NCBI RefSeq assembly: GCF_037975235.1
Contig: NZ_CP150241.1
Location: 3,844,001 to 3,908,000, forward strand
Length of the DNA stretch: 64,000 bases
Reading direction: 5' to 3'
From: Paenibacillus sp. FSL R5-0341
GTDB lineage: Bacteria; Bacillota; Bacilli; Paenibacillales; Paenibacillaceae
The position numbers and the translations under genes were made by a program. Below the pieces are notes generated by a model. It did no database searches, was not told the origin of the DNA, and worked only from the letters and a program-made list of their open reading frames with translations. Of the stretch, positions 34,565 through 46,359 are shown one piece after another. How positions within the stretch are numbered: position 1 is the first letter of the stretch; each line of letters begins with the position of its first letter.

Positions 34565-35125
34565 TTATAAATTAAAGCGTTCCTTGATTAACTGTGCCAC
34601 TTCATCCGGGCTCTTGTGCGTGTTATCAATCCTTATGTAGTGCTCATGCGTGATTTCTCCTGGTTCCGAGTTCAATCGATATTTCTTCATCGTATCAAGT
34701 AAATCTCGCTCAGACCACGCGATGTCACGCTTGGTTGGCTTATGTAACAGGCGATGCGGACTTTTATTGCGCTCTAGTCTTTCTGATGCATCAGCCTCCA
34801 GTTCCACATAACAGACCTGACCTCCATGAGATGCAAACAATTCGCTGATTTGACGAATGTACTCTCCGTCTTGCTTCAGGTCAAAAGCCCATACAAATGT
34901 GAAAATCAGACCCGGCAGGTCACTCTTCGCGACTTCTTCAAAAATCTCCTGACGGAACAGATTCACCAGTCTTTTGCCTTGTGGTGTACCATAACTGAAA
35001 TAAGGAGTCACCAGTTCAATGGTCATATGGTTATGAAATAATTTTAGCTTCGTTATCTTCTCCAGTTCTTGCCCAACCGTCATTTTGCCCACAGCCTGCG
35101 GACCAAAAATAATCACAAATTTCAT
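34565..35125 (-). CDS. P-loop kinase-like protein (shikimate-kinase-like fold)
   Basis: A 186-aa nucleotide-binding protein. The Walker A region is FGPQAVGKMTVGQEL, in which the usual Ser/Thr after GK is Met followed by Thr; that GKMT form is seen in a subgroup of small AAA/kinase-like proteins. A later VCYVELEAD and ERLERN strand-helix resembles small-molecule kinases such as shikimate or chloramphenicol kinases. The start overlaps the stop of the upstream gene (ATGA), so the two are co-translated. Substrate unknown. Confidence 0.8.
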   Translation of the reverse strand: MKFVIIFGPQAVGKMTVGQELEKITKLKLFHNHMTIELVTPYFSYGTPQGKRLVNLFRQEIFEEVAKSDLPGLIFTFVWAFDLKQDGEYIRQISELFASHGGQVCYVELEADASERLERNKSPHRLLHKPTKRDIAWSERDLLDTMKKYRLNSEPGEITHEHYIRIDNTHKSPDEVAQLIKERFNL

Positions 35126-35799
35126 TCGATCACTCCTGACTTCGCCATTATTTGTTCAGGAAGCATATCCACTGCAAACCATGGGCCTACATTGTAATCA
35201 GTTGACTCACCCCAAGCCACATTAAAATGGATCTGTAGCTGCTCTCCCACTTGTATCCTCGGAATTTCAACTTGTAAACCATCCTCAAGATATTGAATTA
35301 AATGAAAAGCTTCTAGATCGGCTATGCTTTTTGTCATCCAATGATTCTGTTTTGCTCTGCGGACCAGGGTCTCCCCATCTTCCGTACCTACCGTGAGGAC
35401 ATAAGAATCATCGTAGAAACTAATGGCGTCGAGGTTCTCCCCACTATCGGGTGCGCTTTGAGTCCAATTGAAAGGTATTTCCCATTTTAGCATAAAGAGG
35501 ATTTGCTCCAAAGATTTCTTAGCCTGGCACCGCCACATCAACGAACGACAATCGTCAATTGTAGCTCCATCCGGCAGGTTTGGCTCAGGTTTTGTAACCA
35601 GTAGCTCTGCTGTGATATCCCGTGTCTCGTACAGGATAATATATGAATCGGTCTTCAACAATCTTGTATTTACAGCAAATTCCTGGATATTCTCTTGCCT
35701 CCATTGAATGTTTGTTATTAACTGACCAAGTGGTGTCTGGATTTTCGGAACGACAGACTCACTTAATTTATGACTATTAACTGTTCGAAATAAGTGCAT
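35122..35799 (-). CDS. Hypothetical protein of 225 aa, coupled to kinase-like gene
   Basis: A soluble protein with no recognised family. It has an alternating beta-rich pattern (SYIILYETRDITAELLV; SYVLTVGTEDGETLVRRAK) and ends with a strand region GEQLQIHFNVAWGES. AAAGGAGG stands before the ATG. Its stop overlaps the start of the P-loop kinase-like gene, so these two belong together, though the job is unknown. Confidence 0.7.
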   Translation of the reverse strand: MHLFRTVNSHKLSESVVPKIQTPLGQLITNIQWRQENIQEFAVNTRLLKTDSYIILYETRDITAELLVTKPEPNLPDGATIDDCRSLMWRCQAKKSLEQILFMLKWEIPFNWTQSAPDSGENLDAISFYDDSYVLTVGTEDGETLVRRAKQNHWMTKSIADLEAFHLIQYLEDGLQVEIPRIQVGEQLQIHFNVAWGESTDYNVGPWFAVDMLPEQIMAKSGVIE

Positions 35800-35875
35800 C
35801 CGATGCCTCCTTTATTACATTCCATTAATTCAATTTTATGGACATTAAACTCTATGATACCTTCTTTAGGGCAAA

Positions 35876-35928
35876 TAAAAAAGAGATTTCAAGTGATTCC
35901 CTCAACGCGTGAGGGCTTGAAATCTCTT
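35876..35928 (-). terminator. Intrinsic terminator after the acyltransferase gene
   Basis: Minus-strand arms AAGAGATTTCAAG and CTTGAAATCTCTT (35928-35916 and 35893-35881) enclose a second stem CCCTCA-ACGCG-TGAGGG, followed by T residues. Confidence 0.88.
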
Positions 35929-35956
35929 ATCTTAAATTACATATGCTTATTTATAC

Positions 35957-37045
35957 TTACCGTCCGATCAGTACCCATCCCCACTTCATCCGGCGCAATC
36001 CCATCGCGCAGATCCATGAGATCAGAAGCGCCACAACATAAGATAGAATGATGCCCACGCTGAAGTGCCGAGCCAGGTCATCTGTGAATTCACGTCTCCA
36101 GAAGAGCAGTACGAGTGGATGCATTAAAAATACACCGAACGCCACTGTACCCAAAGAGTCCAGAACACGTGTAGCTTTACGAACCTCGGTATGTTGTCCA
36201 GTGCCGATTCGTTCACTAAAGATCAGCAGGAGCAAGCAGGCAGACAGCGTAAACAGATTTCGGAACAGGAACAGCACGGTATAGGTAACCACCGGGTATG
36301 CAGCGAAAGCGGTCTTGATATAAGCATTACCATAGATAAAAATGGCACCTCCGCTCAACAATGCAGCTATAAGCACATAACGGTGTGTATACAGTTTCTT
36401 CAATGCCCACTCAAAGTTCAACCCAATCCATGCACCAAATCCGATCACGATTAGATAACTCGTTAGCAAACTGCCTGTTCGTTCGAAGTGAAACTGTAAA
36501 TGCAACGCATAGAATATGGCCTGGGCAGCAATAAAGAATAATGGCAAGTACCGTTTAAACAGACGATGGCGTGCAAGCGACAGAAGCCATGGAAACACGA
36601 TATAGAACTGAAGAATAATCAGAAAAAAGTACAAGTGCGTATGAGCAGTTCCCATTACTAATTGTTTGGCAAATTGAACACCATGAGTCAAAGGTTCTTT
36701 GCCCGCAAGCAGCTGTTTAATGGCAAAATAGATGAGGGACCATACTACATAGGGTACAAATACATTAAATAAACGCTTCTTATAAAAAGCGAGCATCCAA
36801 CCCTTCTCATTCATCTTGGAACTGTAGTTGTAGAATAAGACCAGGGATGACAGAAAGAGAAACGCTGGAACAGCAAATTGTAAAAACGTGTTCCAGAAGT
36901 AATACACATCATGATCTAGTGTATGCTTGGGGTAATGCGCAACTGCTGTTGAAGTAGCGTGGATAGCTACAACCGCCATGATCGCAAAAGCACGATAGAG
37001 ATCCAGATACTCAATACGCCGGGGCCGATTAACCGGTTGATTCAT
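35957..37045 (-). CDS. Membrane acyltransferase, Acyl_transf_3 (OafA/YrhL-like)
   Basis: A 362-aa integral membrane protein with about ten helices. The family start is RIEYLDLYRAFAIMAVVAIHATS, whose His is the catalytic candidate in this family, followed by PAFLFLSSLVLF. Members transfer acetyl or other acyl groups to sugars of cell-wall polymers, antibiotics or secreted polysaccharides. It is a lone gene with its own terminator and no glycosyltransferase neighbours, so the acceptor cannot be told. Confidence 0.9.
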   Translation of the reverse strand: MNQPVNRPRRIEYLDLYRAFAIMAVVAIHATSTAVAHYPKHTLDHDVYYFWNTFLQFAVPAFLFLSSLVLFYNYSSKMNEKGWMLAFYKKRLFNVFVPYVVWSLIYFAIKQLLAGKEPLTHGVQFAKQLVMGTAHTHLYFFLIILQFYIVFPWLLSLARHRLFKRYLPLFFIAAQAIFYALHLQFHFERTGSLLTSYLIVIGFGAWIGLNFEWALKKLYTHRYVLIAALLSGGAIFIYGNAYIKTAFAAYPVVTYTVLFLFRNLFTLSACLLLLIFSERIGTGQHTEVRKATRVLDSLGTVAFGVFLMHPLVLLFWRREFTDDLARHFSVGIILSYVVALLISWICAMGLRRMKWGWVLIGR

Positions 37046-37184
37046 AAAGATAACCTCACTTGTGCCTGATATGGGATGATAGTTTCCGGCCGCAATCCAG
37101 ATTCTAGCTTCATTTTAATCAGCACGCGAGGGTAATACAATCATAATCTATATTATTTTCGTTAAATTACATCATTATTCTGCA

Positions 37185-37724
37185 TTATTCGACATTCTCT
37201 ATCCAGAATCGTTCAACAACGTTACCATTGGACTCGACATAGTCTTCATCCTGGATGCCACCATTACGAAGGATAACCCTTCTGGAAGGCTCATTAATCG
37301 CGTCGCATACGACTAATACTTTGGTGATTCCGAGTTCTCTCGTTTTCTCCAAAGACAACCTGAGAATTTCAGAACCATAGCCATTATGCCGCTCCCCCGG
37401 ACGAATACCGTAACCGATATGCCCTCCGCTGTTCAATAATTTGTCGTTAAGCTCATGCCTTATATTCACGGCGCCCACGATTTGTTGACTCTCCGTAACC
37501 AGCCAGTATGTACTGTCTTTGACCCAGCCTTCCGGGATGTCGACGCCTTGTTCATTACGCTCCAAAAATGCCAACATCTCGTCAAACGCATAGGGTTCTT
37601 TGGAAATGACCCAAGGTACCATCAATTCTCCACTTCTGACCCAGTCTTCATAAAATGCCAAATACGCATCCTTATATGTTCGTGATGGTTTAATTAATCT
37701 AACGTGTTCTTTCCCCATGATCAT
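37185..37724 (-). CDS. GNAT family acetyltransferase
   Basis: A 179-aa RimJ/RimL-like acetyltransferase. The acetyl-CoA region is IGYGIRPGERHNGYGSEIL, followed by KTRELGITKVLVVCDAINE and SRRVILRNGG, typical for this group. ATG 37724 is 5 nt from GGAGG and begins within the 3' end of the Imm5-like gene (26-bp overlap). That overlap suggests co-translation. Substrate unknown. Confidence 0.88.
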   Translation of the reverse strand: MIMGKEHVRLIKPSRTYKDAYLAFYEDWVRSGELMVPWVISKEPYAFDEMLAFLERNEQGVDIPEGWVKDSTYWLVTESQQIVGAVNIRHELNDKLLNSGGHIGYGIRPGERHNGYGSEILRLSLEKTRELGITKVLVVCDAINEPSRRVILRNGGIQDEDYVESNGNVVERFWIENVE

Positions 37725-38172
37725 TACAACCTCCCAACAGATATTGATATTGCCACGTTCTCTCTTCTAGGACACGACGTTCTTGCTCTTCCATTAGAGT
37801 GTCATAAAAGATAGCTTTCACTGCATACGTTGCGGCATGCACCGCATGGTCTTTCACATGGGCCGTTGCAGCTGCGTGTCCCGCCGCACGAGATGCAGCA
37901 GAAGCAGCGGCATGATCGGCTTCCCGTGCAGCAGCATGAGCTACAAAAGCCGCCTTTCGAGCATCAACCATGGCAATCTCTCCACGGATCCAACCTCTCC
38001 CTGCATCAATGGCATCACGGGCGCGGAGATCCCCCGTCTTCTTCTCAAATATATACAAGACACGTGCCGCACACTCCGCAGCCCAACAGGCCAATGCATG
38101 GTGATCCTGTTGCTTAGCCATTTCCTCTATTTCACTACGTAAAGGTGCATCTTTGAATGCAGGTTTTGCCAT
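37699..38172 (-). CDS. Imm5-like putative immunity protein
   Basis: A 157-aa helical, Ala/His-rich protein. The pattern CAARVLYIFEKKTGDLRARD, AIDAGRGWIRG, AFVAHAAAREA, then RAAGHAAATAHVKDHAVHAA is that of the Imm5-like 'putative immunity protein' group, recognisable by its repeated HAAxxA helices. The ATG at 38172 has AAAGGAG 7 nt upstream. No toxin gene is nearby. Its stop lies 26 bp inside the acetyltransferase gene, so they share a message. Confidence 0.75.
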   Translation of the reverse strand: MAKPAFKDAPLRSEIEEMAKQQDHHALACWAAECAARVLYIFEKKTGDLRARDAIDAGRGWIRGEIAMVDARKAAFVAHAAAREADHAAASAASRAAGHAAATAHVKDHAVHAATYAVKAIFYDTLMEEQERRVLEERTWQYQYLLGGCNDHGERTR

Positions 38173-38226
38173 GGTCATGCTCCTTTCATCGTTCAAGTAC
38201 TACAAATTCACTCTCAGACAAGTTCG

Positions 38227-38253
38227 AAAAAGGATCTGCGTGTGTGCAGATCC
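38227..38253 (-). terminator. Intrinsic terminator after the rhamnosidase gene
   Basis: Minus-strand stem GGATCTGC-ACACAC-GCAGATCC followed by TTTTT, between the rhamnosidase stop and the Imm5-like gene. Confidence 0.9.
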
Positions 38254-38287
38254 TCTTTAAGTGTACCTTTTACCGCTTATTCTATCA

Positions 38288-41020
38288 TTATACGGACTCT
38301 GTCAATGCAGTCTCCTGAACATCCCGATCCTTTTTCGCATCCTTGTCTTTGTACGTAAATTGGTAACTTCCAGATCCAAGTGTGACTTCAACATCGTCTC
38401 CAATGTTTTGAATATCTTGAACTCCACTTATCTGATCCAGCTGATCCAACGGTTTCCCTTGCTCCAGAACGATCTGTGCACCTGCTCCAGGAAGACGTAC
38501 CGTACCTCTCGTGTTGGCGGGAATATGCACCCGAATCTCCATTTCACCCTCCACCAGCCGATGCCAGCTTGAAGCAACTTGACCATACATCGTCTCCAAA
38601 CTCGCTTCTACCCAGTCCAGTCCTGGTCCAGGTTGCGGCTCGATATGCACCAATCGGAATCCTGGCTGATGTTCATCGGACCGAATGCCAGCAACATAAC
38701 GATACAGCCATTCCCCAATCGCCCCGTACGCATAGTGGTTAAATGAGTTCATATCCGCACTCCAGAGACTGCCATCCTCTTTGATCCCATCCCAATGTTC
38801 CCAAACAGTCGTTGCCCCTTGAGTCACCTGATACAGCCAGGACGGGTAATCCTCTTGAAAAAGTAATGTATATGCCAGGTCGTGAAGACCTGCATCACTC
38901 AGCACCGGATTCAGATAAGGTGTGCCCACGAAACCTGTAGTAAGATGATTGCCCGCCTCTTTCACGAGTTTTGCCAACTGTTCGACAGCACGAGTTCGGG
39001 CAGTCGCGTCCAGCAGGTCAAATTGGAGCGCAAGAACATGCGCTGTTTGCGTAGGAACAGCAATTTTGCCGGCTGGCGTCACGAATTCATTTCGAAACGC
39101 ATGAACAATGTTTGTATGCAGCTGCTTGTAATATTCAGCATCGTCTGTCTTTCCAAGTGCCTCAGCTGCCTTTTGAGTTAACGAAACCGAATAGGCATAG
39201 AATGTAGTCGCCACATAGTCCGTGTCCGTTGCGCCGACATAACTATCGGGCTTGGAATCCAGTCCCAGCCAATCGCCAAAGTGGAATCCCGTGTTCCACA
39301 GATACGGGTTGTCACCCTGCATGTGAATGTACTCAATCCAACGTTGCATGCTCCCATATTGCTCAGCCAGCAATCTCGCATCCCCATACATCTCATAGAT
39401 GGTCCATGGACAGATAACTGCTGCATCACCCCAAGCGGCGGAGGAATGACTCGTGTCACCCCATCCTTCCGACGTGGAACTTCTCAGATCCGGAACGAAG
39501 AACGGAATACCGCCATCTTCTCCCTGATCCGCTTCCAGATCCCGTAGCCATTTGGTGAAGAAGGGAGCCGTATTCATCAGGTAGGAAGATGTGCGGACAA
39601 ACATCTGTGCATCACCCGTCCATCCAAGCCGTTCATCCCTCTGTGGACAGTCTGTCGGCACATCCAGGAAATTCCCCTTTTGCCCCCACAATATATTGTG
39701 ATGCAGTTGGTTCACCAGTGGACTGGAGCATAAGAATTGACCTGTTTGCTCCATATTCGAGTGAAGTACGATTCCGGTAAATTCTTCCAGACGAACGTGT
39801 TCCGGGAAGCCAACCAGCTTTACATAGCGAAACCCTTGGAATGTAAAATGCGGTTCAAACGTTTCTACTCCATCCCCCTTGCAAGTGTAGCGAATACACT
39901 GCTCGGCGGCGCGAAGATTATCGGTATAGAAGTTGCCTTCATGATCCAAGATCTCAGCATGGTGCAGCTCAACCGTCTGATCCTCCTTACCTTGAATGCT
40001 GAACTTCACCCATCCCACCATATTCTGCCCCATGTCTATTACACGATCTCCCTGTGGAGTTGTCAGCAAGTCAATTGGCTGTAGCTGTTCAACTTGGGTG
40101 ACGGGTACGTTCTCCTGTGCAACGATGATATCTTTCGGATGTTCCAGTACGTTCACGGGTAACCAACTCGCCTGAGATGAATCCGCCCAATCGGACTCCA
40201 TTCGTGCATCATACGTCTCGCCCATATAAATGTCCGACATGCGAATGGCACTTGGAGCTGCCGTCCAATCCCCGTTAGATAAAATAGATTCCTCCGAACC
40301 ATCTGCGTATTTTATCTGCAATTCCAGCAGCAATGCGGATGTTGAACCGAATACTTCTCGTTCTTTGTTCCAGCCAAGATACCCTCGGTACCAGCCATCT
40401 CCCAGATAAGCACCTAAAGTATTCTGTCCATGTTGGAGCATGTGAGTAACATCATAGGTTTGATATTGTAATCGCTTACGATAAGAGGTCCAGCCGGGTG
40501 TAAAATAATCTTCTCCTACTCTTGTGTTGTTTATATGCAACTCGTATAATCCAAGTGCTGTTACATATATTCTGGCAGACGTAATCGATTGTTTCACATT
40601 AAACTGCTTGCGCATACGCGGACATGACGTATCTCCATCATCATCTGATGGTTGAGCTGTGATCCATTCTGCTTGCCACTTGTTATGACTGTCCATAAGT
40701 CCCATCTCGAAATAAGCCGTTTCGGACCAGCCCGAATCACTTCCTGCATCATCCCATGCCCGAATCCGGTAGTAATATCGCGTTCGCGGAGCAGGCTGAA
40801 AATGGTTTAATTCCACATGTATGGATTGATCCGTGATTATCTTGCCAGAATCCCATGCAATCCCATCAAAATCTTCTGACATGGACAGCTGGATCTGGTA
40901 TGCGTATTGCATGCAGTTCCGACGATCAGACTGTAACTGCCAGCTTAATCTCGGTGATTTTACATCGAGGCCTATCGGATTAATTTTATACTCACAGCGA
41001 AGGTGACTAACGTTGAACAT
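38288..41020 (-). CDS. GH78 alpha-L-rhamnosidase
   Basis: A 910-aa enzyme that removes terminal alpha-L-rhamnose from plant glycosides or pectin-type chains. Layout: N-terminal beta domains (residues 1-330; VSHLRCEYKINPIGLD, SPRLSWQL), the rhamnosidase N domain (GWYRGYLGW, GETYDAR), the alpha/alpha-barrel catalytic domain with DCPQRDERLGWTGDAQMF (general acid region) and WEHWDG, and a C-terminal beta domain. There is no signal peptide, so it is cytosolic and needs imported substrates. The ATG at 41020 has AAAGGA 10 nt upstream. It is divergent from an AraC regulator. Confidence 0.95.
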   Translation of the reverse strand: MFNVSHLRCEYKINPIGLDVKSPRLSWQLQSDRRNCMQYAYQIQLSMSEDFDGIAWDSGKIITDQSIHVELNHFQPAPRTRYYYRIRAWDDAGSDSGWSETAYFEMGLMDSHNKWQAEWITAQPSDDDGDTSCPRMRKQFNVKQSITSARIYVTALGLYELHINNTRVGEDYFTPGWTSYRKRLQYQTYDVTHMLQHGQNTLGAYLGDGWYRGYLGWNKEREVFGSTSALLLELQIKYADGSEESILSNGDWTAAPSAIRMSDIYMGETYDARMESDWADSSQASWLPVNVLEHPKDIIVAQENVPVTQVEQLQPIDLLTTPQGDRVIDMGQNMVGWVKFSIQGKEDQTVELHHAEILDHEGNFYTDNLRAAEQCIRYTCKGDGVETFEPHFTFQGFRYVKLVGFPEHVRLEEFTGIVLHSNMEQTGQFLCSSPLVNQLHHNILWGQKGNFLDVPTDCPQRDERLGWTGDAQMFVRTSSYLMNTAPFFTKWLRDLEADQGEDGGIPFFVPDLRSSTSEGWGDTSHSSAAWGDAAVICPWTIYEMYGDARLLAEQYGSMQRWIEYIHMQGDNPYLWNTGFHFGDWLGLDSKPDSYVGATDTDYVATTFYAYSVSLTQKAAEALGKTDDAEYYKQLHTNIVHAFRNEFVTPAGKIAVPTQTAHVLALQFDLLDATARTRAVEQLAKLVKEAGNHLTTGFVGTPYLNPVLSDAGLHDLAYTLLFQEDYPSWLYQVTQGATTVWEHWDGIKEDGSLWSADMNSFNHYAYGAIGEWLYRYVAGIRSDEHQPGFRLVHIEPQPGPGLDWVEASLETMYGQVASSWHRLVEGEMEIRVHIPANTRGTVRLPGAGAQIVLEQGKPLDQLDQISGVQDIQNIGDDVEVTLGSGSYQFTYKDKDAKKDRDVQETALTESV

Positions 41021-41062
41021 TAGCAAATCGTCCTTTCCATCTTGGCTTCCCATTCGGGGTTA

Positions 41063-41127
41063 CGATATAATTATATCGAGCCTGTTGCCGTAAATACCCG
41101 GTAATCAGGACTATTTCATCCGGTAAT
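41063..41127. promoter_or_regulatory. Control region of rhamnosidase/AraC pair: palindrome and direct repeat
   Basis: CGATATAATTATATCG (41063-41078) is a perfect 16-bp palindrome. To its right, CCGGTAAT occurs twice (41098-41105 and 41120-41127), 22 bp apart, which is two helical turns and the typical spacing of AraC-family half-sites. They lie between the divergent starts at 41020 and 41155. Confidence 0.6.
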
Positions 41128-41154
41128 TTAGCCATCTGTGCGAGGAGGTTGCTT

Positions 41155-42039
41155 GTGAATTCATCTGTACAACTCATGAAAAGTGAGTACTTTCTGCATA
41201 ATCATCTGCAGCTTTTCGTCAATCGATGCTCTGAAGATTTTGTGCTTCCTTTTCACGCACATGATTTTATTGAGTATAGCTATGTTGCCGAAGGAAAGGG
41301 CTTTCATCATATCGGTGAAGATGTCATTCCGGTGACGAAGGGCATGCTGTTTGTCATTCCCGTCGGCGTTCCTCATGTTTTCCGTCCTGTGAGCACCAAC
41401 GTATCCGAGCATCCGTTAATTATATATAATTGCCTCTTTAATGCTGGATTGATCAACACGCTGACTGCCATCATTCAGGAAAATGAAATCATTCAACATC
41501 TAATGGACCTGGCACAAAATCAGGTTCCTTATATATCCGTTGTGGATCACAACGACCGGATTGAAGAACTACTGGTGAAGTTATACCGTGAATCTTCCGT
41601 TCCCGGAATCGGTTCGTCTACCATGTTATACACCCTGGTGAGCCAGTTGGTATTGATGACCTACAGACAACTTTATCAAGAGGTTCAGGATGAAGCGATT
41701 CATTCCACTGATTTTGAGTACATCCTTCACTATCTCAAACAACACGTGAGCGACCGGATCCGAATATCTGATCTGGTCCGTGTATCAGGCTGGAGCGAAA
41801 AGCACATTGGACGAATGTTTCTTCGGCATACCGGACAGACCTTTAGCGCCCACCTGCAACATCTCCGTATACAAAAAAGCTGTGAACTGCTTAAGAGTTC
41901 ACTGCACAAAGTCAGCCTGATTGCCGAGCTAGTCGGATATCGGGACATGGATTCATTCTATGCTGCATTCAAAAAAATAACAGGCGAAACACCTCTCGCC
42001 TATCGCAAAAAATCCAGAGCACAGCACTCTGGACAATAA
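41155..42039 (+). CDS. AraC family regulator of the rhamnosidase gene
   Basis: A 294-aa activator. The N-terminal cupin senses the ligand (FVLPFHAHDFIEYSYVAEGK; GMLFVIPVGVPH) and the C-terminal two helix-turn-helices are IRISDLVRVSGWSEKHIGRM and VSLIAELVGYRDMDSFYAAFK, ending GETPLAYRKK. I chose the GTG at 41155, 6 nt behind AGGAGG. It is divergent from the GH78 gene and probably responds to rhamnose or a rhamnoside. Its last codons contain a terminator for the opposite strand. Confidence 0.92.
   Translation: MNSSVQLMKSEYFLHNHLQLFVNRCSEDFVLPFHAHDFIEYSYVAEGKGFHHIGEDVIPVTKGMLFVIPVGVPHVFRPVSTNVSEHPLIIYNCLFNAGLINTLTAIIQENEIIQHLMDLAQNQVPYISVVDHNDRIEELLVKLYRESSVPGIGSSTMLYTLVSQLVLMTYRQLYQEVQDEAIHSTDFEYILHYLKQHVSDRIRISDLVRVSGWSEKHIGRMFLRHTGQTFSAHLQHLRIQKSCELLKSSLHKVSLIAELVGYRDMDSFYAAFKKITGETPLAYRKKSRAQHSGQ
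42007..42033 (-). terminator. Terminator of 5'-nucleotidase gene inside the araC coding end
   Basis: Minus strand: TCCAGAG, seven-base loop, CTCTGGA, then TTTTTT. It lies wholly inside the last 11 codons of the convergent AraC gene, whose Lys-Lys codons (AAAAAA) supply the T-run. The two stops are only 9 bp apart. Confidence 0.75.
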
Positions 42040-42048
42040 GATTTACTT

Positions 42049-42615
42049 TCAGACACCAACAACCTGTAATACTTCATCTATGTAGGCCCTGGCCTCTTTC
42101 CATGAAGACATCAACGGAAAGTTGTATCGTTCACGCTCCTGTATATTCCATGGATGCGGGATACATATGACTTTCTTGCCATCCTCATGCGCCGGAATCA
42201 AATTATGTGCTCCATCATCAATGAGCAGATCGAAACCGAGCAGATTTTTTCTTTTGCATGTAATAAACTGTTCTGCGGTTATAAAAGGCATATGCTGCTG
42301 AAGCCAGTTCCACTTCTCAACGACTGTTCTTGGTTCTGCTGCCGTAACGACAATGACATCATAAGCATCGTTCAGCTTTCGCATCTCATCTACAACATAT
42401 TCGTCGTATAATTCCAATTCCTCGAACAGACCCGGCCGACCATAAAATACATCATGTGTGCTCTCCGGATGACGCAAATGGGATGTATCCCAATGAATCA
42501 TATCCTCATAGCGCAACGGATGGGTCGGGAAGCTCAGGTTGTTGTGATAAATAGCCCGCTTGACCAGATGACATATCGTGTCATCCATATCTACAGCAAT
42601 AATAGGCTTCTTAAT
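42049..42615 (-). CDS. 5'(3')-deoxyribonucleotidase-like HAD phosphatase, possible ATT start
   Basis: A protein of about 188 aa with HAD motif I in IIAVDMDDTICHLVK and later VIVVTAAEP and DLLIDDGAHNLI, a pattern of the NT5C 5'-nucleotidase group acting on deoxynucleotides. The start is odd: homologue-like sequence begins KKPIIAVDMDDT, and a strong GGGGGAGGG lies 6 nt upstream of ATT (42615) rather than an ATG. The only ATG in frame (42651) has no Shine-Dalgarno. An AUU start, as known for infC, or a recent mutation of ATG, is plausible. Convergent with araC. Confidence 0.75.
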   Translation of the reverse strand: MKKPIIAVDMDDTICHLVKRAIYHNNLSFPTHPLRYEDMIHWDTSHLRHPESTHDVFYGRPGLFEELELYDEYVVDEMRKLNDAYDVIVVTAAEPRTVVEKWNWLQQHMPFITAEQFITCKRKNLLGFDLLIDDGAHNLIPAHEDGKKVICIPHPWNIQERERYNFPLMSSWKEARAYIDEVLQVVGV

Positions 42616-42723
42616 GGTTATCCCTCCCCCAATACGATCACAGTATACCATCCAGAATGTTATGAAGTCATCCTTTTTACATTACAGCGCAATAGTGTTG
42701 ATGAATTCCTGCGAAATTATAGT

Positions 42724-42769
42724 AAAAAGGCGCCCCGGCGCCTCAATACCAGCTGCGCCCGGGGTGCCT
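42724..42769 (-). terminator. Intrinsic terminator after GH1 gene 2
   Basis: Very GC-rich minus-strand stem (AGGCACCCCGG / CCGGGGCGCCT with added inner GCGC pairs) followed by TTTTT, just after the stop. Confidence 0.88.
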
Positions 42770-42780
42770 ATATAGTTGAT

Positions 42781-46213
<3,433 letters not shown>

Positions 46214-46239
46214 GATGTTTTCCTCCTCATTTTTCCAAT

Positions 46240-46319
46240 AAAAAATACCCGAACGAATATAGCGCACATTGATGGCGCCATCTCATTCGGGTATTGCCTG
46301 ATTGAACAGTAACAAGCCC
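46240..46319 (-). promoter_or_regulatory. RAT and overlapping terminator before PTS copy 3
   Basis: RAT (46319-46290): GGGCTTGTTACTG, TTCAATC, AGGCAATACC, close to consensus. The overlapping terminator pairs AATACCCGAA (46295-46286) with TTCGGGTATT (46253-46244) and continues into TTTT. Confidence 0.88.
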
Positions 46320-46359
46320 ATAGGATATCCAGTTGTGATTTCATTCTATTGCGCGAACT

